From Glebionis coronaria (lineage: Eukaryota > Streptophyta > Magnoliopsida > Asterales > Asteraceae), in the NCBI GenBank assembly GCA_025667525.1, contig CM046874.1, forward strand, positions 663,108,963 to 663,172,962: a DNA stretch of 64,000 nt, given 5' to 3'. Below are positions 34,460 through 46,900 of this stretch, piece after piece (the stretch's first letter is position 1; every line of letters begins with the position of its first letter). The notes below the pieces were generated by a model that saw only the letters and a list, made by a program, of their open reading frames with translations, was not told the origin of the DNA and did not search any database. Both the position numbers and the translations under genes were made by a program.

Positions 34460-35701
34460 ATGCAAACCCGCAACCAAGCAAGACGTGCACGTAAACGTAG
34501 AAATCGAAAGGAGTCAACACCTACTCCTAATCTTTCTAGTGAGGAATCTCCTATTGACGAACCTATCGTAAGATAAGAACCAACCATGGCGAATCGAACT
34601 ATGATAGAGTTACTTCAAGCACCCACCGAGGGTTATGGAGAGGCTATTGTGATTCCCGCTATTCTTGCGGAGAATTTTGAAGTAAAAACGGGTTTGTTGT
34701 CGATGATCCAAAACAACAAATTCCGTAGTGATGAAAAGGACAACCCGCACAACCATATCCGCCAATTCAATCGTCTTACCGCCACTTGCAAATTTAAGGA
34801 TATTGCTAATGACTCGATTAAGATGATGCTTTTTCTGTATTCCTTTGCGGGGCCCGCTAAAATTTGGTTAGAGAAAGAGCAACCCAATTCTATATTGACG
34901 TGGAAGGATCTCGTTTCTAAGTTTGTGAACCAATTTTTCCCGCCCTCTAAGACTACGCATTTGAAAAACGAAATTTCAAAATTTTCACAAGAATTTAATG
35001 AGAGTTTTTCAACGGCTTGGAATAGGTTTAAGGAAATGTTACATGAGTGTCCTCATCACGGTTTTTCCGACTTGCATCAAGTTGACACGTTTTACAATGG
35101 ACTTAATGATCATGAAAGGGATTATCTAAATGCCGCCGCGGGTGGTAATTTTTTGTGTAAAACGGTTGATGAAGCGTTGTTGATAATTGAGAATAGATCT
35201 AAGGTGTATAGTCCTCGTAACACATCGAGTGTTCGTAAGGCTTCGTCTTTGGCTTCACCTTCTTTGTCTAATACCATCGATGCTTGCCAAATTGAGGCGA
35301 ACTTAAAAAACAAAATCTTTGATAAGCTTAAAGGACTTTTAATTGAATTCAAAGTTGGAGAACAAAGTGCTCCCGCTACGACTAAAGCGGTTGAGGTTTC
35401 ATGTATGTATTGTGGTGGAGGTCATGATTTCTCCGAGTGCATTAGCAACGGTGGTAGCACTTCGAGTGCCTACACGGCCACGGGAACTTACAACCAAAAC
35501 GGTCAAGTTACCCGCTCTAATCATTTGACTCCACCGGGTTTTGCTCCTAATCAAAATGCTAACAACAATTATCGAAACAATCAAGTTGGTTTTAAAAACA
35601 ATTACAAAGGAAACTATGGGAATCAAGGGGCTAATAATCAAGTTTCAAACAAAAATCATAATAATGATTTTCAAAACAACAACAAGAGTTTGCAAACTTA
35701 G
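34460..35701 (+). pseudogene. gag: Athila gag, interrupted by two nonsense codons
   Basis: Likely start is the ATG at 34460, in frame with the longer open stretch. It encodes a short Arg-rich N terminus and is broken by TAA at 34574-34576, after which ATG 34586 reopens 371 codons. The core is the Athila gag: 'AKIWLEKEQPNSILTWKDL', 'FVNQFFPPSKT', 'FKEMLHECPHHG' and 'QVDTFYNGL'. A Cys-rich 'CMYCGGGHDFSEC' near residue 270 is a likely knuckle remnant, and the C terminus is Asn-rich. The TAG at 35699-35701 is again in frame with the following pol, so gag and pol were once one frame. Both stops can be explained by one C-to-T change each. Expected role when intact: particle formation in the cytoplasm. 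Confidence 0.85.
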
Positions 35702-38700
35702 AAAGATCTTCCAAATGAATTTGCTGAATACGCTAATGGAAACGATGCTAGGTTTGACAACATTCAAAGAGAAATCATTAGCCTAAGATCCGAATTTAAG
35801 AACGACTTGAAGAAGGAGTTAAAAAATGAGTTAGCAAATGAGCTTAAAATCCATACAAACAAAATGGATGGGAATGTAACTAGGTTACAACAAAACCAAC
35901 AAAAAATGGAACAAGGGCAACATGAAATAAAACAGGAGATGATTAAGGTCGAGAAGAGGCAATCCATGTCTGAGGACAAAATTTCATCTATGTTTGAGGC
36001 TATTATGTGCAAACCGTCTTTGAGTAGTCTTCCTAGAAACACCATATCGAACCCTAAGGGAGAGATGAAAGTGATTACCACACGTAGTGGTAAGACACTC
36101 AAGGAACCGACTCCTCAACCAATTGCTCCTACGGAGGATGCAACTGAGGAAGAACCCGAGGTGGTGGTCGAAAAGGAGCATGTCCCAATCCCACGAAGTA
36201 CCGCTCATGCCACACCTACGGTTGACCCATTACCACATTTGGAACCCGAGATTCCAAAGGCTATGCCTATGCCTCAACCCACACCACCTTTGCCCTATCC
36301 ATCGAGACTTAGAAAGGAGAAACGTCAAGAGCGCGATAATTACCAATTTGAGCTTTTTATGAAAATGTTTCGTGACGTTCATTTTAATGTGAGTTTTGCC
36401 GATGCTTTGGTCATGATGCCTCGATTTGCCGCTAACTTTAAGAGTATGTTGAACAACATGAAGAAATTGCAACAATTGTCTAGTTGTTCATCGGTTTATC
36501 TTAACCGCATACCTCAAAAAGTCGGTGATCCCGGTAAATTCTTGATTCCTTGTGCAATCCAAGATATGGAAGAATGCTATGCCTTGGCGGATCTTGGTGC
36601 TATTATTAATTGGATGCCACTTGCAATCTTCAAGTCGCTCAATCTTCCTAATCTTACTCCTTCACTAATGTCTATCGAGTTGGCTGATCATTCCACGATT
36701 CCCGCATGTGGATTGGCGGAAGACGTTTTTGTGAAAGTGGGAAAGTTCTATTATCCGATAGACTTTATCGTTGTCGATATTCCCACGGATCCTCAAGTCC
36801 CTCTCATTTTAAGTCGTTCGTTTTTAGATACGTCTATGGCTTTAATCGATGTGCATGATAGAAAGATCACCTTACGTTTCAACGACGAGGAACTTGTTAT
36901 AAACGCAACTCAAAATTCTCAAATTTCTCATGTTTATTCCGTTGCAACCATAAACCTCGTTGATATGATTGACGTTGTTGGCGAGGAATTTTCACAAGAA
37001 GTTTTAGGTTTTGGTGATGATGAAAATAGTGGCAATCCCACTATGTTAGATCCCATCCTTGATAACTCGACACCAACCTTCACTCCATTTGAAGGTGGTG
37101 GTTTTACGTTGGAAGAATTCGATGTTCCACGTACTTGTGACGAAGACCTCGAAAATGATGAGGACTTCTCGATTATCGAGGATTTTCTTAACGATTTCCC
37201 ATTTCCTCCACCCGAGGAGGTATCGAGCCCAAATCTTCAATTGAGGAACCACCTATCCTCGATTTGAAAGATTTACCTCCTCATCTCGAATATGTCTTTT
37301 TGGAGGAGGACGACAAGTTTCCGGTTATTATTTCGAAAGAACTTTCAAATGATGAAAAAACCGCACTTGTCGATGTTCTAAAGGATCCCAAAGGGGCAAT
37401 TGCGTGGAAGTTATCCGACATTAAGGGGATCGATCCCAAATTTTGTACCCACAAAATCTTAATGGAGGAGGATTACAAACCCGCAATCCAATGTTAAAGG
37501 AGGGTGAACCCCAAAATTCACGACGTCATCAAAAAGGAAGTCCTAAAACTCCTTGACGCGGGAATGATTTACCCTATTTCCGATATCCCTTGGGTGAGTC
37601 CTATTCATTGTGTCCCTAAGAAGGGGGAATGATCGTTGTGCCAAACGATGCCAACGAGTTAATTCCCACTAGACTCGTGACCGGATGGAGAGTGTGCATT
37701 GACTATCGTAAGTTGAATGACGCCACTCGAAAGACCATTTTCCCTTTCCCTTCATGGACCAAATGTTGGAGCGTCTTGCGGGAAACGATTTCTATTGCTT
37801 TTTAGATGGTTTTTTCGGTTACTTCCAAATCCCCATCGATCCTCGTGATCAAGAAAAAACTACGTTTACGTGTCCATATGGAACGTTTTCCTATCGTATA
37901 ATGCCATTCGGACTTTGCAATGCACCGGGAACCTTTCAAAGGTGCATGATGGCTATTTCTCATGATATGATCGAGAAGACGATGGAAGTATTCATGGATG
38001 ACTTTTCCGTGTTTGGTAGTTCGTTCACTTCGTGTTTGTCGAATCTTGAGAGAATGTTGAAGCGTTGTGAGGAAACCAACCTTATGCTTAATTGGGAAAA
38101 ATGTCATTTTATGGTTAAAAGTGTAATCGTCTTAGGGCACAAGGTTTCGAAAGCGGGGATTGAGGTAGATCAAGCTAAGGTAGACGTCATCGCCAAATTA
38201 CCTCATCCCAAAACCGTTAAGGGAGTTAGGAGTTTCCTAGGCCACGCGGGCTTTTATCGTCGATTCATCAAGGATTTTTCAAAGATCTCTCGACCTATTA
38301 CACATCTCCTTGAAAAAGATGCACGTTTTGTCTTTGACGAAGATTGTGTACGAGCCTTTGAAATCATTAATAGGAAACTTATCGAAGCTCCCATTCTTGT
38401 TGCTCCCAATTGGAACCTCCCCTTTGAGCTCATGTGTGATGCTAGTGACTATGCTATTGGGGTCGTATTGGGGCAATGTCATGAAAAACACTTCTTGCCT
38501 ATTTACTATGCTAGCAAGACGATGACTGAGGCTCAACTAAAATACACTACAACGGAAAAGGAGTTCCTTGCCGTGGTGTATGCATTTGAGAAATTCCGAC
38601 CTTATCTCGTCTTGACGAAATGCATAGTGTATATGGATCATTAGGCTATCAAGTATCTTATGGCTAAACAAGATGCTAGGCCGAGATTACTTCGTTGGAT

Positions 38701-40170
38701 TCTCCTCCTTCACGAATTTGATCACAAAATCGTTGACAAAAAAGGAACCGAGAATCTAGCGGCCGATCAACTTTCTCGTTTGGAAGATCCTCACCAAAGT
38801 GTTTACCAGCCCAAGGAATTCATCGAAACATTTCTGCTCGAGACACTTGGTGTAGTGAACTCTAAGCTTGATTCTTCCACCCCATGGTTTGCGAACATCG
38901 TAAATTACCATGCGGGCAACTTCATCATCAAGGGTATGACGACTCAAGAAAAACGAAAATTCTTTCATGACGTCAAGTTCTATTTTTGGAACGACCCTTA
39001 CTTATATCGGACTTGTGCGGATCAAATTATTCGACGTTGTGTATTTGGTACCGAAGCTTCTAACACCCTTAGAGCTTGTCACGAGGGACCCACGGGTGGT
39101 CACCACGGTGCTAATCTCACGGCTAAGAAGGTTTTTGATGCCGGTTTCTTTTGGCCTACTATTTACCGAGATGCACATGAGCTTGTGAAGACGTGTGACT
39201 TATGCCAACGACAAGGAAAAGCCTCACAAAAAGATGAAATGCCACAAAATATCATCCAAGTGTGTGAGATCTTTGACGTTTGGGGCATTGACTTTATGGG
39301 GCCGTTCCCATCATCTCGTGGTAATAAGTACATCCTTGTCGCCGTTGACTACCTATCTAAGTGGGTGGAAGCTAAGGCTTTGCCCACCAATGATGCTCGT
39401 GTGGTAGTCAAATTTTTGAAAAGCTTGTTTTCTCGGTTTGGAACCCCTCCTGCGATCATAAGCGATCGTGGAACCCATTTTTTTAACGACCAATTCGAAA
39501 GGGTACTAAGGAAATATGGGGTTACACATCGTCTTTCTACGGCTTATCACCCACAAACGAGTGGGCAAGTCGAGGTTTCAAACTGAGCTTTGAAGAGGAT
39601 CTTGGAGAGATCTATTGGGAAAACCGACAATCTTGGTCGGATAAGTGGGACGATGCTTTATGGGCCTTTAGGACCAATCATAAGACACCCATTGGGTGCA
39701 CTCCTTATAAGCTTGTGTATGGTAAAAATTGTCACTTACCAATTGAATTGGAACACAAGGCTTATTGGACCCTAAAGCATTGTAATGATGATATGGAGAC
39801 CGCGGGAAAACACCGGAAAATGCAATTAAATGAATTGGATGAATTAAGGGATATTGCTTATGAAAATTCATTAATTTATAAAGAAAAGACTAAAAAGTTG
39901 CATGATTCAAAAATTAAAAACTGGGTTTTTAACATTGGGGATCAAGTTTTTCTTTTTAACTCTTGATTGAAAATCTTTTCCAGTAAATTGAAATCCCGTT
40001 GGTCCGGTCCATTCACCGTGACTCAAGTTTTTCCATATGGGACCATCGAGCTAGCTCAAAATGATGGCCCCAATTTCAAGGTGAATGGACATAGGTTGAA
40101 GCACTACTTTGGTGGGGAAGTTCCATCCTTGAACTACCTCGACCAAATCACCTTCCCCAATGATAATTAG
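35702..40170 (+). pseudogene. pol: Athila pol: protease, RT, RNase H, integrase, with stops and frameshifts
   Basis: Blocks in order: an aspartic-protease region near 36570-36900 ('YALADLGAIINWMPLAIF', where the usual DxGA is DLGA), RT at ~37500-38200 with 'CIDYRKLND' and catalytic FMDD near 37990, RNase H at ~38400-38780 ('LMCDASDYAIGVVLGQ'), and integrase at ~39070-40170 with the His/Cys zinc region ('[10 protein letters not shown] ... CDLCQRQGK'), 'GIDFMGPFP' and 'SDRGTHF'. The motifs are those of Athila. Damage seen: frameshift about 37200-37264; stop at 37495; frameshifts near 37625 and 37748; stops at 38642 and 39584; frameshift near 39630; stop at 39964. No env-like frame follows. It cannot make a full polyprotein now. 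Confidence 0.88.
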
Positions 40171-41399
40171 TATTGAGGGGATCGAGTCGAGCTCATGACT
40201 TGGTAATCAAAAACGAGGTGCCTCGTGGGGGAGTCCCATGCTTATCCTATGTACATATTATCGCTTTCTAATGTAGTAACGTGTGGGGATTTGTGCCCTT
40301 CCAACCTTTGTTCCGTGGTTGTTTGTGACTTGTGGATTTTAGATGATCATTATCTTCATGATTGGAGCCTCTCGTGTTCGTTTTATGGGAGCACTCGATC
40401 GTTCGCTTTGAAGACTTTCTCAATATCCACGATATATCCTTTGATGTTCTAACCTTAGGTTTATAGCACACTTCATAAATGGCTTTAAATTTAATGGTTA
40501 CACCCTTTCCATGCTAGATTAAGCATTCGACTACGTCTCTAGTATGGGGGTTTTCCAACCCTTAGACTCGAAACATTAAGGACAATGTTTAACTTTAGTA
40601 TGGGGGGGGGGGGGGTGAATAGATACTTGCCTTGCCAAACCTTCACGCTTTCCAAAGTTTATCTTTTTTTTATCGTTTTGTTGCAAAATAAGGCTAAAAA
40701 TAGCCAAACTTTAAATTTTTTCTCATGTTTTATAAGTGTTTGAAGACACGAATGTAGATTTTCCGATGGCGAGAATAAGAGTAATTTTTGACTCGACCGT
40801 GTGTGTTGAGCACTTAGCTTCGATTCCTTAACTTTTTATTAGGCTAAGTCTCTTAAATGAGGACGAGAAATAATAGAGTTAATTATAAGTTACTAAGCTA
40901 AACGTAGAGTACTCGTATTATTTAAAAAAATCATGTGTTCTTGTTGTTTGCTTATTCTCCCTTCGCTTGTAAATATTTTTTGCTTAATAAATATTGACTT
41001 ATCAGTTTAGTCTTGATTGTTGGTTTCTAGTCTTTTCTAGTAGCTTCCATGTAATTAAATTGGGAAGACATTAAGGTATCGCCAGCATCACGGTTTTGAA
41101 GTATTGGCAACCCGAATAATCGAAAGCTTCACCCAATAATAAGATTTCAAGTGCTCACCTAAATCAAGCAAACAATTTGAAGCTCACAAGGCCGAAAAAT
41201 CTATGCAAAATTGAAAGTGAATCAAGCCTAAATCTTTGAAGCTTTAAAGATCCAAAATTCGCCTTAGCGTGAGGATATACGTCTTTGGCCATAATAAAAC
41301 CACCGATGAGGCGGATAATAAAAGGCAAGGCAAGATCGAAGTCATAATAAAAGCTTCATGGCGAAGTTGAATAAAAGATGTAGGTAAACCTATGATAAT
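40171..41399 (+). other. Athila 3' non-coding region, left part
   Basis: No credible gene. Contains two extra copies of the AGTATGGGGG phrase that precedes the 3' LTR: at 40541-40550 and at 40597-40615, the latter expanded to 14 consecutive G. The region resumes at 52035 after the Tekay insertion. Confidence 0.65.
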
Positions 41400-43962
41400 T
41401 GTGACAACCCTAGTTTTGAGGTTCGTCACTTAGTTTTATTTTGTGCTAGTTACGTGTCTTTACGTGTTTATGTGCTTATTGGTGTGTATAGATTGTGGTT
41501 TGGATATCGTTTCCGGTACGGGGTACCTTGTGAGTGAAACGATGTGAGATGATTTCATGTTCATGAGCTCACATGGTAGTGACTATGAAATGAGATGGTG
41601 ATGTTTAGTGGTTTTACATATACGTATATGTATTATAGAAAATCGTATTTTTACGATTTACGGTTTAGGATTTAGAGGTCTCAGATGAGTTAATTAGTCA
41701 TATGGATATTTTTCGGGATGGTAATAAGTCATTTAGGACTTAGTTATAAAGTTTATTTCAAAATTTGAGATTTTTTATAAAAGTGTATATTTTACGTCTT
41801 TTATGGTAAAACGCGTAAAAATTGACTAGTTTTATGGTTTTGAGGTTTTGGAGGCTTTAGGAGCTGAAATAAATTAAGGAAAATTAAGGTAATATTATTA
41901 ATACATATATTAATAATAAAAAGAAAAAAAAAACGAAAATTAAGGGGGTAGGGTCGGTTTTGGACGCAAGAAAAGAAAGAAAAAAAAGGAAAAAGAGAAA
42001 AAAAGGAAACAAGTTTTATAATTGGACTAGGATTCTTGTGTACATTATATAAGGATTTTAAAGAGAAAAAAAAACATAAATCCCTGGAGAAAAAGAATTA
42101 GTCGACGGTTTATGGAGTATTTTTAGGGTTTTCATAGTTATTTCATCTTCCATTAAATTAAAGGTAAAACTTTCATAACCCTTTTCAATTAAATTGTTTT
42201 TATGTTTTTTTTAATCATCATATGATGGATTTAGGTTAGGGTTTAATGTAAAAACAGTAAATTAATGTTATATTAATGATATCATGATGATTACATAAAC
42301 TAGGGCTTGTATTTAATGGGGTTGTAGGTAATTAATTAAGTTAATTTGATTAAACCCGTTTTTAAAAAACTGGACAGGATTTTGAGTCAATTGTTTTGAT
42401 CATATCGGGAGTTCTATAAACTCTTAATTTGCGATCCAAGTATCCCTGAAAAGGTATATGAAGTGGCTTTCCAATTCAAGAAACGAGAACTAAATTGGAG
42501 GTCGGGAAGTGGGTCAAAAACAGGTTACAACAGTCGGAGGTCAAAACAGTTTTGAAGTCAGCCTGTTTTCTTTTTAAGTTTTGGGTTGTTTGGGGTACTT
42601 AGGGTTGCATTGGGATCTTTTAACGAACATGAGAGATGGTTTATATATTATATTAAGTATCTGCATTGGGGCTAAGATTGTGGTTTAGGGTAAGACCCCT
42701 AATCATAACAAACGTTTTGTATGTTTAAAATTAGTAAATCTGGAATGACAAAAGTATATATATATATATATCGGGGCCTTAATAGTATCTTTAAGGTCGA
42801 GGCAAGTGGGAGGTGTTAGATAACATATATAAGGGTATAAATAATCCCTTTACAGAGATCATGGGTGTGTTTATGTGGGTGTTTGGCTTATAGTTTGGAG
42901 ACCTAAAACTAGGACTATTTTTGATAAAATGTTAACGGGATGTGTTATGAAGTAAAACGAGTTAAGGGCTTTATAGAGGGGTGTAATGAGATGCTTAGAG
43001 CATATATATGAGGTATATATATGGGAGAAGGTTAGATGCCCATCATAGGTTGATGAGCCATTTTAGTGTTTGGTTCATGTTTTGATTATGTGTTTTTGGT
43101 TGTTAGCTTTTTGCTAGTACGCGGATGTTTGGGGAAGCTCAATCAGGTAAGTTTCATAGTCCCATGTTTACTAATGTTTATAACTTCCAGATGGGATGGA
43201 AGAGACACTGTTTTGTTTTTATAAATTATGTTGTGAATGTTTTGTGTTCGGTGATGGACTTATGTGTGTATACTTATGTGATTAATTGCTAGATGATTCC
43301 TGATTGTTTTATGTTTTGACTTGGTACCAAGAGGATATTGGCAAGGCGGGGCCTTGTGATTGGTTCATAGGTGTTTGGACGCCTATTGGAGTATGGTGTT
43401 GGTAAGGCTAGGAGCCTTGGATTTGGATTTGGATTTGGATTTGGTTTGGTTTGTTTAATCTTGAATAATAGTTGTTAATGCATGTTTGTATCACATTGTC
43501 CATATGTTCGTAAATTTGGTTATTGTTCACAGCTTATGGTATGATTTTGGCGTTTGAGTCTAAACCTATGACTCTCACCAACTTTATGTTGACGTGTTTT
43601 AGTGTCTCTTTCAGGTGATATTATGATTAAGCGTGAGAACTTAAGTGGCTAGGATTTGGAGTTGCGTAGGAATGCATTTAGAAGGAGATCCCCGTTCCTT
43701 CTTAGTTTATTTTCTTTCTGTTTGTTTCGATAGTGATACTATGAACCTATATGTTGATTGTTAGTGTTATTTGTTTGTCTTGGGTAAGAGGTAGGACTGT
43801 TACCTACTTACCTAGACTCCTACTATTTTGAGATATTGTCATGACATTTGTGTTGCCATTTATGACATTATATTTGCATTTTAGTTTTCTCTATAGAGAC
43901 ACCGTTTGTTGTGATGATATCCATACGTCGCGCCCCATATTCCGCCATGGTGGGGTGTGACA
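41400..43962 (+). repeat. Tekay 5' LTR
   Basis: Matches 49310-52029. Over the first ~400 bp about 12 differences were counted by eye. Contains a short TA run at 42755-42771. Confidence 0.93.
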
Positions 43963-46900
43963 GAATTGTATCAGAGACAATGGTTATAGAGAATTAGGTT
44001 TCCTAGTCGCGTAGCCTAGTCTATAGCTTAAGGGTCCCTGCATATAGGCGTCATAGGAGTATGTGTGCATTTTATAATAATTGATGTGTTTGAATGTTAT
44101 TTATTGTGATGTTTTGACTAGTATGAATTAAACAGTAGTAAGTTCATACTTAGCCACATGTTATTTTCTTTTCGGGTTGTGACTAGTGAAGGTTGAACCA
44201 TAATCATCCACGCTAGTCATTGTCGTATTTTGTTTAAATTGTACATTATAGTACATAATTTGGTACATGGTAGTTTCTATGTTTTGTTGGGTTATTTTAT
44301 GTACCCGAGAGATATTATTTTCTTTTGATGTTTAAGTCATGTTCCCTAACAATCATGTGGTGGTTCGAGTTAGTAGGAGTAGGTGGATATGAAGGATTTT
44401 AAGCTGTTTCCACTCTTATGGGCGACATGACTTATAACTGATTATGTTTTCGTTTTGGATTTAGTCTATGCTGTTTTAGCTAGACTATGGATTTATGTAT
44501 TTCAAGAGTTTGACTATGTTATTTAAGTAGTTGGAGTTTTAGACCTTATTGTTTATGTGGTTATGTGCTTAGGTGAGTGATGGATTTATGTGTTATATGT
44601 TGTATTGATTCTTATAAGTGTCATCATAGGAGGGAGTGCATTGGGGAAAGGGTAATTGTATAAGTATGGTGGCCAACATAGTTATACAAGTACCACAACT
44701 TCAATGGGTTCTCAAGTATGATTGCATGAAAGGGGGTTAGTACATGTTTGTAAATGATGAGATGTAGAATTTGGGTATACGTATAATATATGGGTTTATG
44801 TAATGGCTGCCTATGAGATGGCTATTGTTCTTTTTGTGTTATATGTTTTGGGTTATAGTTGTGTTGTGTGATTATGGGGTCACACGATATGGTATGGTTT
44901 TGGAGGTGGGCTTTATGCCTTGTTGTGGAACAGTGAGATGGTGATTACTCTTATGGAAAAACGAGCGTATAAAGCGATTGATTGACTTGACATGTATGAT
45001 AACGAGTATGTTTGGGAGATTCGATAGGTATACATACGCGGATGTATATATACTAATAGATGTTATGTTATGATTTATGGTCGTTCAGTAGTTATTATAA
45101 CTTGAACGTACCTAGTACTCTCTTGTGTTTAAACAATTTATTAGAGCTCGAGTTTGGGGGAGTTTCAACGACGTTTTGAATCTTTTGAAGTGTGTCTTGT
45201 AGCTTATTCTTTGAGTTTCATATTTCACGTGTACGTTTTAAAATGGTGTTCTTGGTTTTAAGTCTATTGAAATAACTTGTGATTTCTTTTGAAATAATGA
45301 AATCTTTTGTGTTGGGTCTTACATATCTTTTGGTCGGTATATATTGAGAAAAAGGGGGACTTGGAAATCTATTATAGGGTTAGATAGTTGGTTGTATTCG
45401 GTAAAATAAGGGTAAGGTGTTGGAGTCGTGTTTGAAACAAGATGTAACATAAGATTTCTTTCTAATCAACACTTATTTATTTCAAATTCTAAATGACTTT
45501 CTTTAAAATAAAGCGAAGTAAAATTTCTTTCTACTTACATAGTTTATATAATTGGGTTTAACCGATTCACGTCATTTATAATTATTAATACAAGGTTAAA
45601 TTGAGTTTATGAAGATTTCACATACAATTTTATCTTTCATTAATATAAAACTGTTTTGGTCATAACTTGTTCATTTTTAAAGCTTTTTGGATGATTCAAA
45701 AGCCTAAAATTATGTACTCGGAACGTACTTTTCAAATAATCAGAATGTGTAGTCATGGGAGGTCAGTATCTTGGCCTAAATTATTGTACAAGTGTCGGGT
45801 TAAAGGATGAGTGTGAATAGTAGTTTATTTTTATGATTTGGGATGCACGGGATACCTAGTTTTGAGTTGAGTTTTGAGTTCGTCAAGAAGGTTGTTTGTA
45901 GATTGTTTGTGTCTCATAGATGTGGGAGGTAATAATAAATAGATAAAAAAAAGATATATATTCTTTTGGAAAAGTCGATCTTTTGCTCGGTTTAAATAAT
46001 ATGTCGCGGGGCGTAACATGTTTGGTTGCCATTTGGTGTTTCATGGATTATTTTTCGTTGTCATGGGTCATTTTGAATTGATACACGTTTTGGGTTTGAG
46101 TTTTCTTTTGAGTCTCGTGGTTTTTTACTTTTTTTAACTGGTGCACGTGAAATGTAGTTAGTTATCCGTAGGTTTGATTCGTTGATTGTATCTAGTGGAT
46201 TCAGGATGTAGTTTTGGGTTCGTATTGTTAGGGAGCGTTGAGGTAGCCATATGAAAACTTGGTCGCGCCTACACGATTAAGTAGGTGGCCAGGAGAGCAC
46301 GGTCGGAATGCCCTTAGTGGGGATGAAAGAGTAAAAGGTTCGTAGACGAACTAATGTGGTCATGAGGTCTCTTTGGGGTACCAAGGAGATGAATAGAGAT
46401 TTGTGGGATACTAGCACAAGTAACGCGCCATAGAGAGTGTTGGAAGGGGGTATAATACCTCAAAGGTATTTATGATTGTTCGTAAGGCATGTAAGTAAAG
46501 TTAGTTGAGTGGTCATGGGAACGAGATGTCATGCTATGAGAAGTTGGTTGAAGTACTTTTAGAAATATTGTGGTTGATGAGTTGAAGTTAGAAGCTACTA
46601 CGTAGTGTGAAGTTCCTAGGTAACATCATGGAGACGAGAAGGAGTGCGTAAAGAGCTACACCGCGAAGCAAGGAGCTAAAAGGACTATGTGTCGGCTGCA
46701 AGAAGGATGTAAGAGATTTCGAATGAGTCACAAAATTTGCGAGGACTGGAAAGGTGACAAGCACTATGATGGGAAATTTACGTATGGTTCATGACGAAGA
46801 AGGGCAGATCGAGTATCGGAGTGGAGCTACAAAGAGCTGAACCAGTGGGTCGTGATGAAGTGAATACATGACATGGGGGATTAAGAACTCGTGGAAATAA

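Noticed and set aside
40171..41399. Possible env-like gene after Athila pol
   Set aside because: Some Athila elements have one, but no frame over about 80 codons, no signal peptide and no membrane segment was seen here.
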